DNA from: an uncultured Bacteroides sp.
GTDB taxonomy: Bacteria; Bacteroidota; Bacteroidia; Bacteroidales; Bacteroidaceae
Direction: 5' to 3'
Length of the DNA: 64,000 nt
Assembly: GCA_948847595.1 (NCBI GenBank)
Contig: CAQOGY010000013.1
Location: 1-64,000 of the forward strand
In this document: positions 45,127 to 54,615 of the stretch, piece by piece
Position numbering within the stretch: the stretch's first letter is position 1
How the letters are laid out: each line of letters starts with the position of its first letter
Notes under the pieces: generated by a model
Database searches by the model: none
The model's input: the letters and a program-made list of their open reading frames with translations, nothing else
Told to the model about the DNA's origin: nothing
Translations under genes and position numbers: made by a program

Positions 45127-47268
45127 ATGAAGAACATCTTCTTTATTTGTTCACTCGCTCTATTTACACTTGGGGCTTGCTCGGATGACGAGAATGATCT
45201 CACTATTGGCGATGGTGGGGATTATGTATATCCACAGCAAAAGCCTAACAGTCTTATCAACGAAAGACTTTTTGATGTAATCAACCTCGATTATCCAGGA
45301 TTGGAAAAAGTCAAAGCTCATTATGAAGATGGAAATTTGTATTATGCAGCAGACGCCTTGCTCAAATACTATCAAACGAGGACAAATGTCCCTACCAACC
45401 CACTTCTGAATCTAATGAATGTCACCTCAACAGAGGATGATAAAAAGAAAGCCGATCAAGCTTTAGAATATCGTTTTTACGTAAGAAACTTCACTGACAC
45501 AGATGGACTTCCTTATAAATTAAATAAACAGGATGGTAAATTAAACTGGGATAACCGCCCTTCCGGAGTAAGTGATGAATATCCAAAACAACTCCATCGC
45601 CATCAATGGTTTATTCCACAAGCAAAACTTTATCGTACTTCAAATGATGAGAAATATGTTCAGTCATGGATAGAAGTATATAGCGATTGGATACTTCAAA
45701 ATCCCAAACCAGAGGAGGAAGTTAAAGACATCAAACCTTGGTGGCAATTACAAACCGCTTCTCGTCTGGCAGATCAAGTAGAACTGTTTGAATACTATAA
45801 AAACTCAAAAAACTTCACTCCAGACTGGTTATCTATATTTTTGAGTAGTTTTGCAGATCATTGCGACTACCTTACTCAATACCGATATAGTGAAGGGGGA
45901 AATGTTCTGGCAACTCAAGGCAGGGCATTAGTATTTGCAGGAACTTTATATCCGGAGTTTAAGAACTCTCAGAAATGGGCAGAAACAGGTTTCAGTTATA
46001 TTGGCAATCAATTTTTAGATGATGGTATGCATGAAGAGTTAGACTTAAGCTATCATATCGACGTTGTCAACACATGCTGTGACCTCATCAAACTTATAGA
46101 TGCCAATAATCTAAATAATCAATTTGCATCAAATATTAAGAGTTCATTAGAAAAAGCAGGAAATGTAATTGTACAGTTCACATATCCTAATTATTTTGAA
46201 GGCAAAAATTTCAGTACTTCTGATTATACCTATAGAAATTTTTATGTCCCCGGATTCAATGACACACGTCAAACTTCATGGAATAGAAGTGTACTAAATA
46301 GAAACTTCAACACTTTCTATGACCTTTTCCCCAATAATGAAGAATTTAAATACATGGCAGGTTATGGGAAATCGGGTGGAACCTGTCCTGACATTGAAAC
46401 AAAAATCTTTAGCAACTCTGGTTATTACATTTTCCGTAATGGTTGGACTAAAGGTTCAACTATGATGATCTTAAGTAATAACAATTCAGGAGATGCCAAG
46501 CTTCAAGCATGGTCACATAACCAACCGGACAATGGCACATTCGAACTATATTACAACGAACGTAACTTCTTCCCGGATTCTGGTGTACGTGACTATTATA
46601 GTTGGAGTGCGGCAGAGCCTAATAAAAGACGCGCAACTTTCCGCCAAAGTAAAATGCACAACACATTGACTTTAGCCGGAAAAAATTTCACTACCACTAA
46701 AGGACAATACATTAGTTCAGGTAAAACAAATAATGCTGAAGTTGTAGTATTCGAAAATGCAGGATATTCAAACCTGACACATCGCAGATATGTCTTTTTT
46801 GTCGAACAGAAATTCTTTGTTATAGTAGATGAAGGAATAGGTGAAGGCACAAAAGAAGAAGATGTACAACTTCATTTCAATTTATGCGATGGCAGTGACA
46901 ACGAAGTGATTATAGAAACAGATAAAAAAGGTGCACGCACTAATTTTAGCGACAATAAAAATATACTTGTTCGTACTGTATATACCAACGATGATGCTAA
47001 TACAACAATTACCAAAGACACTTACGGAGCCGTGTCTTATAATACTGTAGCTGAATATACATTCTCACGTCCGGCTTACCATCTTTCCATGGCGAAAGGT
47101 GATAGAAACGCTGCCCGCTTCCTTACCGTTATTTATCCGACATCAAACCCTACTGAAAGTATAAATATCACAGGTAGTATGGATAAGGCATATAATCCTA
47201 ACGGAGTATCAAATATTACTGTAAACATAGATGGTACACCGTATGAACTATCTTACACAATAAAATAA
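45127..47268 (+). CDS. PL12 heparinase III-family lyase, second surface lipoprotein paralogue
   Basis: Heparan sulfate lyase, 713 residues. The lipobox ends at Cys18 and is followed by SDDENDL, the clearest surface-export signal of the lyases here. The heparinase N-domain begins FDVINLDYPGLEKVKAHYEDG (about 50). The catalytic-type Asn (GGNVLATQ), Tyr (DLSYHIDVV) and His (SHNQPDNGTFEL) are all present, so it should be active. It leads the operon with the binding protein, SusC and SusD. It is an extra copy compared with the B. thetaiotaomicron locus as remembered. Related to but clearly distinct from the lyase at 40464, so it may prefer differently sulfated stretches. Confidence 0.92.
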   Translation: MKNIFFICSLALFTLGACSDDENDLTIGDGGDYVYPQQKPNSLINERLFDVINLDYPGLEKVKAHYEDGNLYYAADALLKYYQTRTNVPTNPLLNLMNVTSTEDDKKKADQALEYRFYVRNFTDTDGLPYKLNKQDGKLNWDNRPSGVSDEYPKQLHRHQWFIPQAKLYRTSNDEKYVQSWIEVYSDWILQNPKPEEEVKDIKPWWQLQTASRLADQVELFEYYKNSKNFTPDWLSIFLSSFADHCDYLTQYRYSEGGNVLATQGRALVFAGTLYPEFKNSQKWAETGFSYIGNQFLDDGMHEELDLSYHIDVVNTCCDLIKLIDANNLNNQFASNIKSSLEKAGNVIVQFTYPNYFEGKNFSTSDYTYRNFYVPGFNDTRQTSWNRSVLNRNFNTFYDLFPNNEEFKYMAGYGKSGGTCPDIETKIFSNSGYYIFRNGWTKGSTMMILSNNNSGDAKLQAWSHNQPDNGTFELYYNERNFFPDSGVRDYYSWSAAEPNKRRATFRQSKMHNTLTLAGKNFTTTKGQYISSGKTNNAEVVVFENAGYSNLTHRRYVFFVEQKFFVIVDEGIGEGTKEEDVQLHFNLCDGSDNEVIIETDKKGARTNFSDNKNILVRTVYTNDDANTTITKDTYGAVSYNTVAEYTFSRPAYHLSMAKGDRNAARFLTVIYPTSNPTESINITGSMDKAYNPNGVSNITVNIDGTPYELSYTIK

Positions 47269-47293
47269 ATTTTAATTCTAAAATAAAACAGAA

Positions 47294-49561
47294 ATGAACC
47301 TTAAAGATTTATTTACCAAATGTTTGATGTTCCTTGCAATAAGCTTGCTAGGACATTTGGCAGTATCTTGTACGGATACGGAAGAAACCGATTCGTCCAA
47401 TTTCGCGCTATACTATTATGGAGTCACAGATATTGGCCCTTCCATGAATTTCGAATTAAAAGAGCCTAGTTATATTGGTGGTGCACCTTATGATTTTGCC
47501 ATCACTAATATCACATTAAACGATGAATCTTATTCTACTGAAAGTTTTGTTATAAACGAATCTACAGGCGCTATTACAATTCAAAACACTGAAAATCTAG
47601 CTACCGGATTGTACAAAATAAGCGTATCTTGTTATTCTAACGGAAAATATTATGAATTCAAAGATATTGTACAAGTTAATATATTATTAGCTGCTCCTGA
47701 AGGAATCACTGTAATCCCTTCCGATGTTATTGTCAATCTGGATGAAGAGAAGTGGGAGGAATCCAGCGCACAGGTAACAACAGAAAAAGACACACACATA
47801 TCCATCATTGGTTATGATATAGCCGCAGACGGGAATAAGGATTATTTGGATTATTTTACAGTATCAGAAACTGGTAAAATTACAATAGTATCAAAATACA
47901 AAGATCGGTTGGAACCTGGTAAACAATATACATTAAGCTTGAAATTAACAACAAGAGTCGATGAATATATTTACGCAGATGCTGTAACTTTCAGTGTAGT
48001 GGCTAAACCTTATAATTTAGAATATAGTCCAAAAAATGTAAACGTTGAGTATAATGTAGAACTTACATCTGGTGACATGTCTATCCAAGGTTCTCCTGAA
48101 GAGATGGCGTTCAGAATCAAATCTATAAGCCCAACTACAGATGCATTTAAAATAGACCCTTCAACAGGAAAAATCACACTAAAAGAGAATAATGGACTTG
48201 AAGTTGGTAGTATATTCAAATTAGACATCACCGTCAGCAATAAATATGGAGAAAGAGATTTTCCAGAGGCCTATACCGTTAATATTATTGATTTCATGGA
48301 TCCTGTTGACGAAAACACTTTCAAATATAAAGCTACCAATATTTATGAAGGCCAAGAACTGAAACCGTTATCATATGAAGAAGGATTAATAGGAGATGAT
48401 TTGACTTTTAGTCTTGCCACAGATAATTCAGATGAAATACTGAAACTTTTCAAAGTTGAAGAAAAAACGGGAGAAATATCAATGGTCAAAGCCAACACAT
48501 TAAAAGCAAATGACAATACTCCTTATGAAATCAAAGTGACAGCATCTAACTATAAATCAAGTGCTACTACTACTTTCAAATTAACAATCAAAACTAATCC
48601 AAATATGTTCACATTTGTTAGTTATGGTACCAATCTTGAAAACACTTGGGAAGCTGGGCAAAAGACAAGTCATAAATATACTAATGCAACTAAACCAGAG
48701 AATCGTAATCTATTTAGATATCTGAATAAAGGTAATATTCCTACAGATAATTTAACCATACGTGAAAGCGATTTACCATACGATAATCCAAATACACAAA
48801 TTACGTTTAGAATTGCAGAGAAATATACTAGCCAAGATGGTGGATTTAAATATACAGAAATCAATCCTTCTACTGGAGAAATAACACTAGATACCCAAGG
48901 AGGAAACAACAGTACTAATATTTTCACGGGTAAATTTGAAGGAGGAGTTCTTTTGATTGAAGTTACAGTTTCCAATACTGACCCAGAAATACCACCCGTT
49001 AGCAAAAAAATACCATTATTCTTTAATACTCCTAAGAACAGTAATAAACAACTTTTATTATATACTCCTTTCGTAGTAAAAGCAAATCCAAGAACAGGTG
49101 TATGTAGTCAAAGCAAATGTGAAGTGATAAATTGGAGTTCTCAAAATCTGACATCTTTTGCAGATCTCTCTAAATTAATACTAGATTTCCGAGGTGGTAA
49201 CATGGAATATTTATTCTATCGTTTCAATGAAAATGAAAATCACGGAAGTAGCGTTTCTGGCAATACTAGTTCATTAATCAATAATGTCTTTGCCAATTAT
49301 GCATCTTCACAAAAAATCAATATGATGTCATACTATCTAGAGTCTGACAGATTAGGAGCTAAACCTGCATATATCCAACCCGGAGACTTCCAAATAAAAA
49401 TTAATCCGGGTAAGTGGATCGGTTCAGATAATGAATACGCGAACGGAGTAGTAATAGCCAAAGTTAGAGGAGCACTTAGTGGAACCCAATCAGACTTAGA
49501 TAGCGATGGCACATCAATCCCAGTCTTCCCTGTATTCATCTGGCTTGACGAGAACTTTTAA
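47294..49561 (+). CDS. Surface glycan-binding protein of the heparan sulfate PUL (BT4661-like)
   Basis: Probable heparan/heparin-binding surface lipoprotein, 755 residues. The lipobox ends at Cys26, followed by TDTEETD. The protein is a chain of cadherin/Ig-like beta-sandwich modules. Each carries the signature NESTGAITI, SETGKITI, DPSTGKITL, EKTGEISM or NPSTGEITL (near 90, 190, 290, 395 and 535), so about five repeats are followed by a different C-terminal domain (about 590-755) that is the likely binding module. It occupies the slot of BT4661, directly before SusC, and probably holds the polymer for the surface lyases. Confidence 0.85.
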   Translation: MNLKDLFTKCLMFLAISLLGHLAVSCTDTEETDSSNFALYYYGVTDIGPSMNFELKEPSYIGGAPYDFAITNITLNDESYSTESFVINESTGAITIQNTENLATGLYKISVSCYSNGKYYEFKDIVQVNILLAAPEGITVIPSDVIVNLDEEKWEESSAQVTTEKDTHISIIGYDIAADGNKDYLDYFTVSETGKITIVSKYKDRLEPGKQYTLSLKLTTRVDEYIYADAVTFSVVAKPYNLEYSPKNVNVEYNVELTSGDMSIQGSPEEMAFRIKSISPTTDAFKIDPSTGKITLKENNGLEVGSIFKLDITVSNKYGERDFPEAYTVNIIDFMDPVDENTFKYKATNIYEGQELKPLSYEEGLIGDDLTFSLATDNSDEILKLFKVEEKTGEISMVKANTLKANDNTPYEIKVTASNYKSSATTTFKLTIKTNPNMFTFVSYGTNLENTWEAGQKTSHKYTNATKPENRNLFRYLNKGNIPTDNLTIRESDLPYDNPNTQITFRIAEKYTSQDGGFKYTEINPSTGEITLDTQGGNNSTNIFTGKFEGGVLLIEVTVSNTDPEIPPVSKKIPLFFNTPKNSNKQLLLYTPFVVKANPRTGVCSQSKCEVINWSSQNLTSFADLSKLILDFRGGNMEYLFYRFNENENHGSSVSGNTSSLINNVFANYASSQKINMMSYYLESDRLGAKPAYIQPGDFQIKINPGKWIGSDNEYANGVVIAKVRGALSGTQSDLDSDGTSIPVFPVFIWLDENF

Positions 49562-49587
49562 TCTAATAAAATAGAAAATAAACAATT

Positions 49588-52500
49588 ATGTATAAATCAA
49601 CAAATCATACACTGAGCAAAAGAGGGTACACTACCCTCTTAGCTCTCCTAATCTCAATAATCACATTTGCTCAAAATGTGACTGTAAAGGGAGTAGTTTA
49701 CGATGAAACAAATATGCCCCTTATTGGTGCGACCGTCCAAGTAAAAGGCGGACAAGCAGGAGCTGCAACTGACTTAGATGGTAACTTTACTATTAAAGCT
49801 GCTAAAAATTCAGTACTTACTATTAGTTATATCGGTTATTTGACACAAGAAGTAAAGCTACAAGGAAAAACGCAAATTTCCATTAAACTAGTGCCAGACA
49901 ATAAAACACTAGACGAAGTAGTGGTAGTAGGTTATGGAAGCATGAAGAAAGGCGACTTGACAGGATCTGTTTCTTCTGTTGCAGCTAAAGCAATCGAAGG
50001 CTTCAAAACCGGTTCTGTAGTAGAAACATTAGGAGGACAGATTGCAGGTGTTCAAATCACTCAATCAGATGGTACCCCGGGTTCCAGCTTTGATATTAAA
50101 ATTCGTGGTGTCGGAACTGTAAATGGAGACTCTGCCCCATTATTTATTGTAGACGGTTTTGAAGTAGCCAATATTGACTATCTAGCTAACTCCGACATTG
50201 AAAAAATCGATGTATTGAAAGATGCATCAGCCGCAGCCATCTATGGTGCACGTGCCGCTAATGGTGTCGTATTGGTAACAACCAAGTCTGGAAAAGAAGG
50301 AAAACCTGTAATTACTTACAACGGATCTGCTAGTTATCGTGTTATTGCCAAACAATTAGATTTGATCAGTCCATACGAATTCGTGCAATTACAGGTCGAT
50401 AAAAATAAAGAAAGATACGAAAAGACTTACTATCAAGCAGGTACTGATCCTGCAACAGGAGAACCTTATCGTTACCAAACAATTGAAGACTATTTAACCG
50501 AACCTGGAATAGACTGGCAAGATGAAGCATTCAAGCCTACATGGTCACAAGACCATAGTATAAGTATTATGGGTGGAACAAAAGAGAGTAAATATGCTGC
50601 GTCTTTCTCTCATTACAATGAAAATGGTATTTTTTCTAATAGTGGTTTCAAGAAAACAACTGGAAAATTACGCATTGACCAAACACTGACAAAAGCTATC
50701 TCGTTCAATGCCACAATCAACTATTCCAACATGGTCAGAGATGGTATTGGTACCTCAGGTACTTCCGGTTCTCTTAATGTACTTGCCAATTTGTTACGTG
50801 CACGCCCTACCGGTGGTAATAAATATACCAATGAGCAACTTTTAAATTCAGCATTTGACCCACTTGAAATAGAATTAGACCCGTCAAGTAGCCAAATCAA
50901 CCCTATCAAACAATCAGAAGCAGTAACTGATCATAGATTAGTTGAGTTATGGGGTGCAAACGCAGCTGTTAATATAAAACTAACAAAAGATCTCGTATTC
51001 AAAACCTCCGCTACTTATAATACAACCAATACCCGAAGAGATGTATTCTACGGTGAAGATTCAAGTCAAGCTTACAGAACAGGTGGAGTTTATGGAAATA
51101 CTCAAATGCAAAAAGACCTTCGTTGGCAAAGTAGTAATACACTGACATACAAAAAGAAAATTAATAAAATCCATGCCCTTGATGTCATGCTCGGACATGA
51201 GTTCTCATATAGAAGTAACGAGTATCTAAAAGGTGAAGCCAGAGATTTCCCGGTCAATTTAGGAAATGACAATTTAGGAATGGGAGCTACGCCTAGTATA
51301 GTAACAACATATAAAGAAGAAAACAAACGATTGTCTTTCTTTGCCCGTGGACAATACAATCTGAACAATCGCTATTTATTAACTGCTACTATCCGTGCAG
51401 ATGGTTCGACTGTATTCTCAACAAACAACAAATGGGGTGTATTTCCTGCATTCTCTGCTGCATGGCGTATATCTGAAGAGAAATTTATGAAGAACATCAC
51501 GCCTGTTTCCAATCTGAAACTGCGTCTCGGATGGGGTACAGTAGGTAACGACCGTATTGCCAACTATCTTTCTATGGATTTATATACCATGGGGAAATAT
51601 GGTATAGGCAATAAACAAACGACTGTACTTTATCCTAAACAACTCGCAAATAAAGATTTGAGATGGGAAGGCTCAACAACCACGAATTTAGGTATTGATT
51701 TAGGCCTTTTCAATAACCGCGTTAGTGTAACTGCCGACTTTTTTATAAAAAACACAAAAGACTTATTACTGGCACAGGAATTAGCTTATGTTAGTGGATT
51801 TGGTCAACAATGGAAAAATGTCGGTAAAGTTCAAAATAAAGGTATTGAATTAAGTTTAAATACTACCAACATACAGACCCGTGATTTCAATTGGCAAACA
51901 GACTTCAATATTTCTTTTGTAAGAAATAAAGTTAAGTCTTTGCAGGAAGGAGCATCAGAGATACTTTCTGCAACGAAATTTAATACAAACTTCAAAGGAT
52001 ACGACTATGTCTCATATGTAGGTCAATCATTAGGTCAGATGTATGGATATGTATTTGACGGAGTGTATCAGAATTCTGATTTTAACCAAACACCAAGTGG
52101 AATGGTATTGAAACCTGGAATCACGGATATCAGTAATCATGCAGGTGAAGCCGTTCGCCCCGGAATGGTAAAATATAAGGATATAGATGGTGATGGTGTG
52201 ATAACAGAGAATGACCGTACGGTTATCGGTAATGGTCAACCTAAATGGTATGGTGGTATTACCAACACTTTCAAATATAAAGGAGTCGATTTTAGCTTCT
52301 TATTCCAATTCAGTTATGGTAACGATGTGTATAACGCAACACGTATGTTCAGTACTCAATCACAAGACGAACGTGCCAACCAACTGAAAGAAGTAGCAGA
52401 CCGGTGGACTCCGACACATGCTTCTAACCGCGTACCTGCCCTTGATGGATATGTTAAGTATGAACTGTATTCACGCTTCATAGAAGATGGTTCATTCCTG

Positions 52501-52731
52501 CGATTAAAAAACATAACATTAGGATATACTTTACCTGCGAAATGGACGAAAAAAGCATATATCAACCGTGTACGTGTTTATACTACCGCACAAAACCTAT
52601 TCTGTATCACCAAATATACAGGATACGATCCGGAAGTCAACATGAAAAACAGTCCGTTAATGCCCGGATTCGACTGGGGAGCTTATCCTAAGAGCAAAGC
52701 TTTTACATTTGGTGTCGAAGTTCAATTTTAA
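49588..52731 (+). CDS. SusC-family TonB-dependent transporter of the heparan sulfate PUL
   Basis: Outer-membrane importer for heparan/heparin oligosaccharides, 1047 residues, in the place of BT4660. Signal peptide about 1-29 (ITFAQ), carboxypeptidase-regulatory-like domain (about 31-105), DEVVVVGYGSMKKGDLTGS at the plug start, plug to about 235, then the barrel ending in VEVQF. The SusD gene begins 15 bases downstream. Like the other SusC proteins here it lacks an STN domain, which fits control by the HTCS. The gene is AT-rich by eye compared with the genes after 54.6 kb. Confidence 0.95.
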   Translation: MYKSTNHTLSKRGYTTLLALLISIITFAQNVTVKGVVYDETNMPLIGATVQVKGGQAGAATDLDGNFTIKAAKNSVLTISYIGYLTQEVKLQGKTQISIKLVPDNKTLDEVVVVGYGSMKKGDLTGSVSSVAAKAIEGFKTGSVVETLGGQIAGVQITQSDGTPGSSFDIKIRGVGTVNGDSAPLFIVDGFEVANIDYLANSDIEKIDVLKDASAAAIYGARAANGVVLVTTKSGKEGKPVITYNGSASYRVIAKQLDLISPYEFVQLQVDKNKERYEKTYYQAGTDPATGEPYRYQTIEDYLTEPGIDWQDEAFKPTWSQDHSISIMGGTKESKYAASFSHYNENGIFSNSGFKKTTGKLRIDQTLTKAISFNATINYSNMVRDGIGTSGTSGSLNVLANLLRARPTGGNKYTNEQLLNSAFDPLEIELDPSSSQINPIKQSEAVTDHRLVELWGANAAVNIKLTKDLVFKTSATYNTTNTRRDVFYGEDSSQAYRTGGVYGNTQMQKDLRWQSSNTLTYKKKINKIHALDVMLGHEFSYRSNEYLKGEARDFPVNLGNDNLGMGATPSIVTTYKEENKRLSFFARGQYNLNNRYLLTATIRADGSTVFSTNNKWGVFPAFSAAWRISEEKFMKNITPVSNLKLRLGWGTVGNDRIANYLSMDLYTMGKYGIGNKQTTVLYPKQLANKDLRWEGSTTTNLGIDLGLFNNRVSVTADFFIKNTKDLLLAQELAYVSGFGQQWKNVGKVQNKGIELSLNTTNIQTRDFNWQTDFNISFVRNKVKSLQEGASEILSATKFNTNFKGYDYVSYVGQSLGQMYGYVFDGVYQNSDFNQTPSGMVLKPGITDISNHAGEAVRPGMVKYKDIDGDGVITENDRTVIGNGQPKWYGGITNTFKYKGVDFSFLFQFSYGNDVYNATRMFSTQSQDERANQLKEVADRWTPTHASNRVPALDGYVKYELYSRFIEDGSFLRLKNITLGYTLPAKWTKKAYINRVRVYTTAQNLFCITKYTGYDPEVNMKNSPLMPGFDWGAYPKSKAFTFGVEVQF

Positions 52732-52746
52732 ATAAAAGCAAAGACA

Positions 52747-54411
52747 ATGAAAAATCTTAAATATTATATTCTCACATTAGCTTGTATATTAGGTTTTACA
52801 TCTTGTTCTTTAGATGAAACCAATTATACAGAAGTAGGAAAAGATAATTATATGAAGGATGCATCAGAAGCACAAAATGTACTTCTGGGAATATATCGTA
52901 ATATGATAGATGAAGGAATGTACAAGTACAATTTATCACTATTATTTACAATTCCTACTGATATAGCGAAAGGACCGGGGAATTCAACAGATGGTCTTCG
53001 TTTAGTACCAGCAAATGCATATGGTAGCAATCAAAGTGACGTACAATTAACGTGGGCAAGCCTATATGCCGGGGTCTATTGTGCAAACGACTTCCTTGAA
53101 GCATTACAGCAGAAAATACAAACTTATGATGAAAAGAACTATAAGTTAGCAGTAATATATATGGCAGAAGCACGTGCCTTACGCGCCCTTCATTATTTTG
53201 AATTAGTACGTTGGTTCAGAAATATAGCTTTAATAACAAATACAAGCCAATCCTACTTGCCACCTTCTGAATATACTCAAGCAAATCCGATAGATGTATA
53301 TAAATACATTGAAGAAGATCTGCTATATGCAATCGACAATCTGCCCTATGCAGTAGACGACAATTTACGTTCAAACAGCAGCTTCCGCCTTTCAAAAGGT
53401 TCAGCACTAGGATTGTTAACCAAAGTGTATGCAACATGGGCAAGCGAAGATGATACTAAATGGGAAAAAGCAGCTCAAACAGCGAAAGTTTTAATTGAAT
53501 CAGGAAAACATCATCTTTTAAGCGAATATGATCAACTCTGGAAAAACACTTGTAATGGAATTTGGGATCCTGCAGAAAGTTTAATTGAAATTAGCTTCTA
53601 TGCTCCAAACTCATCAGTAAACTCATATGGTCGTATTGGAAAATGGAATGGCGTATCTGCCACAGGAATTAGAAGCGGGCGAAATGCAGGAAACTGGAGA
53701 GTTATACCGACTTTCCTACGCGACTGGAAAGACCGTGATAAAGATCTAAGAGCATATATTTCTGTGGCAGACTACAATTATACCGGAGGAAGCAAAAGAG
53801 GGGTTATCAAAGACCAACCTAACATAACTTTTGAAGATATAATCAAAGATGATGCCAAAGATAGCCAAAGAAAAACTTATGTTGATGGAATGTTCCCTGC
53901 TAAATGGGACACAGAATTATATGTTAGTGACGAAAACTACTTAATTGATCAAAATTATTCCAATATCAATTGGTATGTACTGAGATACGCAGACGTATTG
54001 TTACTTTACGCTGAAGCATTGAACGAATGGAAAGGTAGCCCCACTCCCGAAGCCTATACTGCTATTAATATGGTACGTCGACGTGGTTTCGGTACAGATG
54101 TCAATACCCCAAATAGCCAAGCTGATTTATCAGGATTAGATGGAACTGCATTCCGAAAAGCAGTACGTGACGAGCGTGCTTATGAATTAGCATTCGAAGG
54201 ACATCGCCGTCAAGATTTGATCCGTTGGGGAATCTACTATGATGCTATTCAAAACACACAATCAGAGTTATCCAGTTGGTGTCAATCATTAGGAACCCTT
54301 TATATTTGTTCACAATATACACAAAAGAATAAACATGAGTTACTTCCTATCCCACTGCGTGACATGTCATTGCTCAAACAGTTTGATCAAAATCCAGGCT
54401 GGGGAAAATAA
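52747..54411 (+). CDS. SusD-family lipoprotein of the heparan sulfate PUL
   Basis: Substrate-capturing lid of the SusC importer, 554 residues, in the place of BT4659. The lipobox ends at Cys20, followed by SLDETN. The family signs are AEARALRALHYFELVRWF (about 140-157), LRYADVLLLYAEALNEW (about 410) and ERAYELAFEGHRRQDLIRWG near the C-terminus, ending DQNPGWGK. It is followed by a hairpin and then a new promoter-like element, so expression of capture and periplasmic genes can be set apart. Confidence 0.94.
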   Translation: MKNLKYYILTLACILGFTSCSLDETNYTEVGKDNYMKDASEAQNVLLGIYRNMIDEGMYKYNLSLLFTIPTDIAKGPGNSTDGLRLVPANAYGSNQSDVQLTWASLYAGVYCANDFLEALQQKIQTYDEKNYKLAVIYMAEARALRALHYFELVRWFRNIALITNTSQSYLPPSEYTQANPIDVYKYIEEDLLYAIDNLPYAVDDNLRSNSSFRLSKGSALGLLTKVYATWASEDDTKWEKAAQTAKVLIESGKHHLLSEYDQLWKNTCNGIWDPAESLIEISFYAPNSSVNSYGRIGKWNGVSATGIRSGRNAGNWRVIPTFLRDWKDRDKDLRAYISVADYNYTGGSKRGVIKDQPNITFEDIIKDDAKDSQRKTYVDGMFPAKWDTELYVSDENYLIDQNYSNINWYVLRYADVLLLYAEALNEWKGSPTPEAYTAINMVRRRGFGTDVNTPNSQADLSGLDGTAFRKAVRDERAYELAFEGHRRQDLIRWGIYYDAIQNTQSELSSWCQSLGTLYICSQYTQKNKHELLPIPLRDMSLLKQFDQNPGWGK

Positions 54412-54443
54412 GTAATTTCTCTTTAAAATAAAAGGTTTAATCC

Positions 54444-54495
54444 TCTCCAATATGCCTCTAACCAAGGCATATTGGAGAATTTTAAAACCTTTTTC
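54444..54495 (+). terminator. Hairpin after the SusD gene (terminator or attenuator)
   Basis: A perfect 14-base stem (54444-54457 with 54465-54478, TCTCCAATATGCCT and its complement) and a seven-base loop are followed by ATTTTAAAACCTTTTT. It lies 33 bases after the SusD stop and probably stops part of the transcription or protects the upstream surface-gene message. Confidence 0.75.
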
Positions 54496-54571
54496 AACAA
54501 AATCGAAACTGAAAGAGCAGGGTTCAAACACCTTTTGGACAATCCTGCAACGCAAAGTCAAGCCTTTCCGC

Positions 54572-54579
54572 TACTTTTG
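54572..54579 (+). promoter_or_regulatory. Candidate -7 promoter element upstream of the GH88 gene
   Basis: TACTTTTG, a full TAnnTTTG match, lies 37 bases before the start codon at 54616 and after the hairpin, suggesting an internal promoter for the periplasmic enzyme genes. Confidence 0.45.
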
Positions 54580-54615
54580 TATCAGTTACAAAACTTCTAA
54601 AAACAATCACTTAAA

